Part shown: positions 53,543 to 60,250 of the stretch, piece by piece
How the letters are laid out: every line of letters starts with the position of its first letter
Numbering within the stretch: the stretch's first letter is position 1
Source: OLB9 sp041392785
GTDB taxonomy: Bacteria; Bacteroidota; Bacteroidia; Chitinophagales; Saprospiraceae
Reading direction: 5' to 3'
NCBI GenBank assembly: GCA_041392785.1
Contig: JAWKLK010000010.1
Coordinates: 186,001 to 250,000 of the forward strand
DNA: 64,000 nucleotides
Notes under the pieces: generated by a model
Told to the model about the DNA's origin: nothing
Databases searched by the model: none
The model's input: only the letters and a program-made list of their open reading frames with translations
Program-made: the position numbers and the translations under genes

Positions 53543-54592
53543 ATGATGAATTCAAAAATTTTAGTAATCGAAGACAATTTGGATGTAAGGGAAAATCTTG
53601 CAGAATTATTGGAATTATCGGGATATGAAGTTCAAACGGCTGAAAATGGCAAATCCGGTGTGCAAAAAGCTAAAGAATTTAATCCAGACTTGATCTTGTG
53701 TGATATCATGATGCCTGAATTGGATGGCTATGGCGTATTAAGAATATTATCTACCACGCCCTCCACATCGTCAATACCCTTTATCTTTCTTACTGCAAAA
53801 TCAGAAAAGGACGATTTCAGAAAAGGTATGGGTTTAGGTGCAGATGATTACATCACAAAACCATATGATGATGTACAATTACTTGACACAATCACCATCA
53901 GATTACAAAAAAGTGCCAAAATAAAATCTTCATTTGACAAGTCATCACAAGGACTGCAAAGATTTTTGGATGAAGCTAAAGCCCAAAAGGAATTTGAAAA
54001 ACTTTCAGAAAATAGAGAAACGCGACATTATCATAAAAAAGATATCATATATGAAGCTGGACAACATCCTAAATGGTTGTATTTTATCGTTTCTGGTAGC
54101 GTCAAAGTATATCAAGTAAATGATTTTGGAAAGGAATTTACTGTAAATGTATATAAACAGGGTGAATTCTTCGGTTACCTACCTCTTCTGAAAGAAGAAA
54201 CTTATTATGATAATGCTTCATGCTTGGATGAAACATATATTCGGCTAATTCCTGTTGAAGATTTTACGCTAATTCTCTTAAATAATAGGGAATTTGCCGC
54301 TAAATTTATCAAAATGTTAGCCAACCAATCTGAAGATAATGAAAAACTGTTGTTAGAATTAGCCTATAGTTCTGTAAGAAAAAGAGTGGCTAATGCTCTA
54401 ATAAAATTCAGCGAAGTAAAGGAATCTCTTATTATGACTTTGTTGAGAGATGATATAGCGTCTATGGCTGGGACAGCAAAAGAGACAACGATTAGAACAT
54501 TGTCTGATTTCAAAAGTGAAGGCTTGATCTCAATTGATGATAAAAAAATTGAAATATTAAAACTAGATAAATTGAAAAATATGCCACAATAA
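53543..54592 (+). CDS. Response regulator: receiver domain fused to Crp/FNR-type transcription factor
   Basis: 349 residues. The receiver domain (1-125) has acidic pocket Glu10/Asp11, phospho-acceptor Asp54 (LILCDIMMPELDGYG), Thr in FLTAKS and Lys in YITKPYDD. After a helical linker comes a cyclic-nucleotide-binding-like barrel (about 168-285: KDIIYEAGQHPKWLYFIVSG, GEFFGYLPLL). The winged helix-turn-helix (about 305-349) has recognition helix KETTIR, close to Crp RETVGR and FNR VETISR. There is no cysteine cluster, so it is not an iron-sulfur FNR. The fusion collapses the FixJ-FixK relay into one protein that should be phosphorylated by the kinase 26 bases upstream. A Crp-like box begins on the base after its stop codon. 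Confidence 0.9.
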   Translation: MMNSKILVIEDNLDVRENLAELLELSGYEVQTAENGKSGVQKAKEFNPDLILCDIMMPELDGYGVLRILSTTPSTSSIPFIFLTAKSEKDDFRKGMGLGADDYITKPYDDVQLLDTITIRLQKSAKIKSSFDKSSQGLQRFLDEAKAQKEFEKLSENRETRHYHKKDIIYEAGQHPKWLYFIVSGSVKVYQVNDFGKEFTVNVYKQGEFFGYLPLLKEETYYDNASCLDETYIRLIPVEDFTLILLNNREFAAKFIKMLANQSEDNEKLLLELAYSSVRKRVANALIKFSEVKESLIMTLLRDDIASMAGTAKETTIRTLSDFKSEGLISIDDKKIEILKLDKLKNMPQ

Positions 54593-54608
54593 TGTGATAT
54601 CAATCACA
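54593..54608. promoter_or_regulatory. Candidate Crp-type operator upstream of the second CBS gene
   Basis: TGTGATATCAATCACA fits TGTGA-N6-TCACA exactly, the classical Crp consensus, and shares the core TGAT-N4-ATCA with the box at 52105. It starts right after the stop of the receiver/Crp gene. Its centre is about 63 bases upstream of the predicted start of the next transcript. Confidence 0.55.
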
Positions 54609-54652
54609 TTGATTAGAGATTTTGATCATAAGTTCAATCTAAAATGTAGTAT

Positions 54653-54660
54653 TATCTTTG
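54653..54660 (+). promoter_or_regulatory. Predicted -7 box for the second CBS-domain gene
   Basis: TAtcTTTG followed by TC, a full match to TAnnTTTG, 21 bases before the ATG at 54681. It excludes the upstream in-frame start at 54594, which would lie before the promoter. Confidence 0.55.
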
Positions 54661-54680
54661 TCAAAACGGAACATGTTTTT

Positions 54681-55103
54681 ATGAGTTTAAAAAAAAAAGA
54701 GTCTGTTGCACATATCATGACTAAAAATCCAAAAACTGTTAATTTACAAAACAGTTTGCTGGAAGTCTATAATATCATGAAAAATCACAATGTGAGGCAT
54801 GTTCCAGTGGTGTCTGGTGAAGAGCTTATTGGTATTATAAGCCAAACCGACATAGAGCGAGTAACATATGTGGAAGATGGGTTAAATGATCACATAAGAA
54901 CGGCTTTTTTTGACATGTTGCGCATTGATCAAGTAATGACTCGTCATGTAAATGCATTGCAAATTGGGGATTCAGTCAAGGAAGCCGCCGAAATATTGAG
55001 TATGGGTTCATATCACGCTTTGCCTGTATTGGAAGATACAAAATTAGTAGGAATTTTGACCACAACAGATTTAATAAATTATCTATTAAGACATTATGAA
55101 TAA
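54681..55103 (+). CDS. CBS-domain pair protein
   Basis: 140 residues, two CBS motifs: SVAHIMTKNPKTVNLQNSLL ... VPVVSGEELIGIISQTDIER, and VMTRHVNALQIGDSVKEAAE ... LPVLEDTKLVGILTTTDLIN. It is a paralogue of the CBS protein at 51.6 kb, on the other side of the kinase/regulator genes. The start at 54681 is chosen because the -7 box and the Crp-type site lie directly upstream. It was probably recruited into the same regulon to read nucleotide pools; the target is unknown. Confidence 0.87.
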   Translation: MSLKKKESVAHIMTKNPKTVNLQNSLLEVYNIMKNHNVRHVPVVSGEELIGIISQTDIERVTYVEDGLNDHIRTAFFDMLRIDQVMTRHVNALQIGDSVKEAAEILSMGSYHALPVLEDTKLVGILTTTDLINYLLRHYE

Positions 55104-55154
55104 TCCTTATTAAATTCTTTAGTAAAGATTGTTGATCTAATTGTTTTGATTTTT

Positions 55155-55187
55155 AGAAGGCGATTTTCAAAATCGCCTTCTTTTTTT
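55155..55187 (+). terminator. Rho-independent terminator of the CBS gene
   Basis: AGAAGGCGATTTT (55155-55167) and AAAATCGCCTTCT (55169-55181) are perfect complements; the real loop will be about five bases. TTTTTTT follows. It closes the plus-strand locus before the convergent pruA. Confidence 0.92.
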
Positions 55188-55220
55188 ATATTGATCATCA
55201 ATACATAGCACCATCTTTGC

Positions 55221-56852
55221 TTACTCTTTTTCCATAAATGGGTACCTATAATCTACAGGAGGAACAAAATTTTCTTTGATAGTGCGTGGACTAACCCATC
55301 TGAATAGATTTAAAATTGAACCAGCCTTATCATTTGTGCCTGATGCTCTAGCTCCACCAAATGGTTGCTGACCTACCACCGCGCCAGTTGGTTTATCATT
55401 GATATAAAAATTACCAGCAGAATGTTTTAATCTATCTACAGCCTTTTTTAAAGCATACCTATCATTACAAAAGATAGCTCCAGTTAAGGCATATGGGCTT
55501 GTAGTATCTACCAGGTCCAAAGTCTCCTCGTAGTTTTTATCATCATAAACATAAATTGTCAAAATTGGGCCAAAAATTTCTTCACACATTGTAACGTACT
55601 TAGGATTTTTCGCTCTTAACACAGTTGGGGTAATGAAGTATCCTTTTGAATTATCATATGTTCCTCCGAAAACTATCTCTACATCTGACTCCTTTTTAGC
55701 ATCATCGATATAGCCAGATATTTTATTAAACGCCTTTTCATCAATGACTGCATTTATAAAATTCGTAAAATCAAGAACATCACCTATGGTTATCGAATTT
55801 AGATCAGTAACCATCGATTCCCTTACGGCTTCCCAAAGACTTGAAGGAATATAAGCTCTAGATGCAGCTGAACATTTTTGACCTTGATATTCGAATGCGC
55901 CTCGAGTTAATGCCACTGCCACAGTCTTCGGATCAGCTGATGGGTGCACCATCACAAAATCTTTTCCGCCAGTTTCACCTACCAATCTAGGGAAAGACTT
56001 ATATTTAGCTAAATTATTTCCTATTGTTGCCCAAAGTTTTTGAAACACACCTGTACTCCCGGTAAAGTGCAATCCAGCGAAATCTCTATGTGAAAAAATA
56101 GTATCGCCAGCTGTGGGGCCATCAACAAAAATCAGATTTATCACTCCATCGGGCAAACCAGCCTCTTTATAAATCTCCATTATGACCGCTGCAGAATAAA
56201 TTTGAGTCTCAGCAGGTTTCCAGACCACAGTATTGCCCATCAATGCAGGTGCGAAACATAAGTTCCCTGCAATAGATGTAAAATTAAACGGAGTTAATGC
56301 AAAAATAAATCCTTCTAATGGTCTGTATTCCAACCTATTCCATGTACCGCGTGGACTTTCAGGCTGTTGACTATATATTTCTGTCATATACTGCACATTA
56401 AACCTAAAAAAGTCCGCTAATTCACAAACAGCATCGATTTCAGATTGGTAAATGTTTTTTGATTGACCAAGCATTGTTGCAGCATTCATTTTTGCCCTAT
56501 ATGGCCCAGTCAACAAATCCGCTGCTTTTAAGAAAATCGCAGCTCTTTCTTGCCAAGGTGTATTTTCCCATGCATCTTTTGCTTCTAATGATGCTAATAC
56601 TGCTGCCTCCACATGACTTGCGTCTCCATAATAGTAGTGTCCCAATACATGAGCATGGTCGTGTGGTGGGTGTAATGATCTTTTGTCATTGGTTCTTACT
56701 TCTTTTCCCCCTATATACATAGGAATATCTACTTCAGTATGTAAAAGCTCTTCGAGAGCAGAAACCAATACCTTCCGTTCAAAACTCTTTGGACCGTATG
56801 ATAGTACTGGCTCATTTATAGCCGTTGGTACTTTAAAAAATGCATTTGACAT
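55221..56852 (-). CDS. pruA: L-glutamate gamma-semialdehyde (1-pyrroline-5-carboxylate) dehydrogenase
   Basis: An NAD-dependent aldehyde dehydrogenase of proline catabolism giving glutamate. The 543-residue protein opens like the P5C dehydrogenase 1 family (FKVPTAINEPVLSYGPKSFE). Substrate and NAD motifs are FTGSTGVFQKLW, GETGGKDFVMVHPSAD (catalytic Glu region) and EYQGQKCSAASRAYIP with the catalytic Cys. The C-terminal QPFGGARASGTNDKAG is typical. No proline dehydrogenase is fused or adjacent. It starts six bases after coaD and probably shares its transcript. Confidence 0.94.
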   Translation of the reverse strand: MSNAFFKVPTAINEPVLSYGPKSFERKVLVSALEELLHTEVDIPMYIGGKEVRTNDKRSLHPPHDHAHVLGHYYYGDASHVEAAVLASLEAKDAWENTPWQERAAIFLKAADLLTGPYRAKMNAATMLGQSKNIYQSEIDAVCELADFFRFNVQYMTEIYSQQPESPRGTWNRLEYRPLEGFIFALTPFNFTSIAGNLCFAPALMGNTVVWKPAETQIYSAAVIMEIYKEAGLPDGVINLIFVDGPTAGDTIFSHRDFAGLHFTGSTGVFQKLWATIGNNLAKYKSFPRLVGETGGKDFVMVHPSADPKTVAVALTRGAFEYQGQKCSAASRAYIPSSLWEAVRESMVTDLNSITIGDVLDFTNFINAVIDEKAFNKISGYIDDAKKESDVEIVFGGTYDNSKGYFITPTVLRAKNPKYVTMCEEIFGPILTIYVYDDKNYEETLDLVDTTSPYALTGAIFCNDRYALKKAVDRLKHSAGNFYINDKPTGAVVGQQPFGGARASGTNDKAGSILNLFRWVSPRTIKENFVPPVDYRYPFMEKE

Positions 56853-56858
56853 AAGATA

Positions 56859-57335
56859 TTATTTGTTCATTTGTTGCATATGATTGACAATGTTTGCAGG
56901 AACAAATGATGAAACATCGCCTTTGCCTTTGATGATCTCACGCACTATCGTGGAACTAATGTGTGAAAACTCAGGTTTGCTGATTAAAAATAGTGTTTCC
57001 AAATCTTCTCCAATAATGTGGTTTAACTGGGAAATAGTTTTTTCATATTCGAAATCTGCCGATGTCCTTAGTCCCCTTAACAAATAATTTGCTCCCACTG
57101 ACTTGCAATAATTTACTGTCAAACCTTCAAAATGAGAAATTGACACATTGGGAAATTGATCAAAGACTTCCTCCAACCATTTAAGTCTAACTTCTAAAGG
57201 AAAAAGTGATTGTTTTTGATTGTTTACACCTACTGCTACAATGATAGAATCAAAAATCGAAGATGCTCTCAACACAAGATCCACATGACCAATAGTTATG
57301 GGGTCAAAAGAGCCAGGAAATACTGCTACTTTCAT
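56859..57335 (-). CDS. coaD: Phosphopantetheine adenylyltransferase
   Basis: The penultimate enzyme of coenzyme A synthesis, 158 residues as usual. The nucleotidyltransferase motif is VAVFPGSFDPITIGHVDLVL with the catalytic TxxH. The second is ISSTIVREIIKGKGDVSSFV with the ISSTxVR signature. RGLRTSADFEYE is also conserved. A longer reading from 57365 adds ten residues, but that codon lies upstream of the predicted start site set by the -7 box at 57355-57362, so the start at 57335 is preferred. Confidence 0.95.
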   Translation of the reverse strand: MKVAVFPGSFDPITIGHVDLVLRASSIFDSIIVAVGVNNQKQSLFPLEVRLKWLEEVFDQFPNVSISHFEGLTVNYCKSVGANYLLRGLRTSADFEYEKTISQLNHIIGEDLETLFLISKPEFSHISSTIVREIIKGKGDVSSFVPANIVNHMQQMNK

Positions 57336-57354
57336 GCATGAAACATTGCCAAGG

Positions 57355-57362
57355 CAAAGATA
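57355..57362 (-). promoter_or_regulatory. Predicted -7 box for coaD-pruA
   Basis: The minus strand reads TAtcTTTG, a full match. It places the transcript start near 57350, just before the ATG at 57335. Confidence 0.5.
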
Positions 57363-57376
57363 CAATAAAACTTACC

Positions 57377-58879
57377 CTATTGCTGTGTATCAGAAACAAA
57401 AAATGTCAAAACACCCGCAAGGATCATTGAACAACCTCCTACTATAAGTGCATAAATAGGTGAATTTTCAAAGAATGAACTTAAGATAAAGCCTAATAAT
57501 GATGCTGCAACTAATTGGGGTATTACAATAAAAAAATTGAACACTCCCATATAATATCCCATCTTATCAGCTGGCAACGAACCCGATAAAATCGCATATG
57601 GCACAGATAAAATAGAAGACCATGCAAATCCCAAGCCAATCATAGGTAACCATTGTAATAGTAAGCCTTCACCTAAGAAATATATCGAAATTAATCCTAA
57701 ACCACCAAGGGTCAAAGATAGAAAATGCGTAAATTTCTGGATGTTTTAGCTGCTATAATTGGGATCAAAAATGCAACAATTGCAGCTATAAGATTGTAAT
57801 TCCCCCATCATACCACTTACCGTATTGGCTCCATCATTATAAATATCAGATGTTGGATCTGTAGTACCATAAATATGTTCTGTGATTGCAGCAGTTGAAT
57901 ATATCCAAAATGCAAATAATGCAAACCATGAAAAAAATTGTACCACAGCTAATTGCTTCATAGTTTTGGGCATTGTCAAAAAATCTTGCAAAATATTTGT
58001 AAAACCATTTTCCCTCATCCCTATTCTTTTCATCAGCCCACCAATAAAATACAAAAGTCCGAATAATGTGATGATCCCTATGCTTAGTATATACAAATCT
58101 TTCTTTAGCTGATACACGTATATTAAATATGATACAATAGATCCCAAAATCAATCCAAATACGCCTAAACTAAGCAAATATCTGTCAGAAACTGAAGTAG
58201 ATGTATTAATATTCACTTTTTGCTTATCCTCACTTTCAAATGCAAGCATTTCTTCTGGAGAATATTCCTTTGAAGTTAGCACTGTGTATAATACCGATAA
58301 AAAAAATACTAAGCCTCCTAAATAAAATGAAAACTTTACTGTGTCCGGTACGACACCAGCTGTAGCAGTATTGGATACGCCCATGGCATTAAAAATTGTA
58401 GGCAACCAAGATGCGATATATGCACCTGCACCAATAAAAAAGCTTTGCATAGCAAATCCCATGGTTCTTTGTTCATCAGGTAAGTTGTCTCCCACAAAAG
58501 CTCTGAATGGCTCCATAGAAATATTTATTGAAGCATCTAATATCCACAACATCCCGGCGGCTATCCATAAAGTAGCAGAATTAGGCATTAAAAAAAGTGC
58601 GATGGACGCAAGAAGAGCTCCAATAAAGAAAAAAGGTCTCCTCCTACCCCATTTCTTATGCCATGTACGATCACTAAAGTATCCAATTATAGGTTGTACT
58701 ATCAGTCCTGTCATAGGCGCTGCTACCCATAAAATTGGAATTTCCTCTATTTCTGCACCCAATGTTTGAAAAATTCTACTAACATTTCCATTTTGTAATG
58801 CAAAACCAAACTGAATACCGAAAAAGCCGACACTCATATTTATTATGGAAGTGATAGATAATTTTGGCTTATTTGACAT
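57377..58879 (-). pseudogene. MFS sugar transporter (SUT/maltose type) disrupted by two compensating indels
   Basis: A roughly 500-residue, 12-helix transporter of the sucrose/maltose-type MFS group. Signatures: VAAPMTGLIVQPIIGYFSDR, then KKWGRRRPFFFIGA, SINISMEPFRAFVGD near helix 4-5, and AFWIYSTAAI. The frame is good to SGMMG, then leaves the family for 23 codons and stops (TAA at 57748-57746). It resumes in the same frame as KFTHFLSLTLGGLGLISIYF to the end at 57377. Reading +1 between the C run at 57802-57806 and the T run at 57734-57736 restores NYNLIAAIVAFLIPIIAAKT, a proper helix. One base too many in the first run and one too few in the second explain everything. Either assembly errors or a decaying gene. 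It lies directly behind the amylase gene. Confidence 0.82.
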
Positions 58880-58880
58880 G

Positions 58881-60152
58881 TTAAATGTTATGAGTTATTA
58901 CTATAAAATTCCACGGTTCTAATTCAATTGATGAACCTACATCAAAGTTACAATTTTCATTTGAGAATATATTGATACCTGAAATATTTTGTTGTAATGT
59001 TATTTTTTGCCTTTGATTAGAGATATTGATTAAAAATGACATGGCCATACTATGCACCCTTTGATGAGCAAGAATTACGGATGAATTATACCAATGAATT
59101 TCTAATTGTCCATGGTCACTGGGCGTCAAGTGCTGTAATAAGCTCCTACGTGCCTTATTTAATTCACTGTATAATGGCTGAAGAAAAAAATGTTTTAACT
59201 GAATCAAGTCCTTATCAAAAAATCTGATTGTCTTCGGATTGGGCTCTTCTTGTCCACTATATATCATAGGCACACCACCAACGGCATATGTCAATACAGC
59301 AAATGCTTTGTATGCTTCGCCCATTCGCAAAATCTCTGAACCTGACCACGAATTTTCATCATGATTTGAAGTAAATAACAGTTTATGCTGTATACCATTG
59401 AGATTGGTGTCAATATATTTTGTAACAGCAGATGGCCCTGACTCTTTTCTCGCTACTTTATTTATGATATGATGCAAATTCCAACCATAATGTACATTAA
59501 ACCCACCTTGATCAATATGAGCTCCCTCTTCTGACTCTGCAATAAAAATTAAATTTGGATTAGATTTTCTTAATTGGCTGTTAGCCTGAACCCAAAAAGC
59601 AGTAGGTACCAACATTGCCATATCTTGTCTAAATCCGTCCAACCTAAATTCATCAACCCAATATTGCATTTCGGAGATCATGGTTACCCACAAATCTTTG
59701 TTATGATAATTCAAATGTGCCACATCATTCCAACCCATAGGCTTGCCATTGGCATCAAAAGGCTCACGTATATGACCATTTTCGTCTTTGTAGTAAAATT
59801 CTGGATGGCTAGTGATCCATTCATGGTCCCAGCCCGTATGATTAGTCATCCAATCCAAAATGACACGCATACCCAAAGCATGGGCCTTCGAAATCAATAA
59901 TTTCATATCCCTTTTATCTCCTATGTTTGGATTAATTTCGCGATATGAGGATGGCGCATAATAGCTGCCTAATGTTCCCTTCCTTCTGGTTAAACTGATA
60001 GGAAAAACAGGCATCAACCACAGTACGTCAACACCCATATTTTTAAGTCTTGGTAAATGTGCGATAAAAGCATCTAAAGTTCCTTCTTCTGTATACTGTC
60101 TTATGTTAACTTCATATACGTTGTAAATTACTGGAAAAACTGACAATCTCAT
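58881..60152 (-). CDS. GH13 alpha-amylase-family enzyme, cytoplasmic
   Basis: A 423-residue TIM-barrel hydrolase or transferase without a signal peptide. The four GH13 regions are present: I, VILDWMTNHTGWDHEW; II, LDGFRQDMAMLVP with the nucleophile Asp; III, LIFIAESEEGAH with the acid Glu; IV, LLFTSNHDENSW with the transition-state Asp. The N-terminus (VIYNVYEVNIRQYTEEGTL) is like that of the Bacteroidota 'alpha-amylase family glycosyl hydrolase' group. Its stop lies one base before the MFS transporter start, so both form one operon: sugar uptake and intracellular alpha-glucan or maltodextrin handling is the natural inference. Substrate specificity cannot be read. Confidence 0.9.
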   Translation of the reverse strand: MRLSVFPVIYNVYEVNIRQYTEEGTLDAFIAHLPRLKNMGVDVLWLMPVFPISLTRRKGTLGSYYAPSSYREINPNIGDKRDMKLLISKAHALGMRVILDWMTNHTGWDHEWITSHPEFYYKDENGHIREPFDANGKPMGWNDVAHLNYHNKDLWVTMISEMQYWVDEFRLDGFRQDMAMLVPTAFWVQANSQLRKSNPNLIFIAESEEGAHIDQGGFNVHYGWNLHHIINKVARKESGPSAVTKYIDTNLNGIQHKLLFTSNHDENSWSGSEILRMGEAYKAFAVLTYAVGGVPMIYSGQEEPNPKTIRFFDKDLIQLKHFFLQPLYSELNKARRSLLQHLTPSDHGQLEIHWYNSSVILAHQRVHSMAMSFLINISNQRQKITLQQNISGINIFSNENCNFDVGSSIELEPWNFIVITHNI

Positions 60153-60168
60153 ATTGATCTCTTTTTGA

Positions 60169-60176
60169 CAAAATTA
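60169..60176 (-). promoter_or_regulatory. Predicted -7 box for the amylase/transporter operon
   Basis: The minus strand reads TAatTTTG, 17 bases before the ATG at 60152, implying a leader of about 12 bases. Confidence 0.45.
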
Positions 60177-60195
60177 CGATATTTTCGACAGAAAC

Positions 60196-60232
60196 AAAAA
60201 AGGACTTGAAGCATATGTTCAAGTCCTTTTTT
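60196..60232. terminator. Strong bidirectional-looking terminator
   Basis: AAAAAAGGACTTGAA (60196-60210) and TTCAAGTCCTTTTTT (60218-60232) are perfect complements with a 7-base loop. T tracts follow on both strands. It sits 19 bases beyond the stop of the minus-strand dockerin-containing cargo gene and ends that transcript before the amylase promoter. Confidence 0.92.
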
Positions 60233-60250
60233 AGTAAAATTTAAAAATGA

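Noticed and set aside
55188..55202. TATTGATCATCAATA as a further Crp/FNR-type box
   Set aside because: Half-sites are separated by one base only and it lies between convergent gene ends, not at a promoter.
58341..58769. 142-codon plus-strand frame opposite the MFS transporter
   Set aside because: Antisense shadow; the minus-strand frame shows the transporter motifs.
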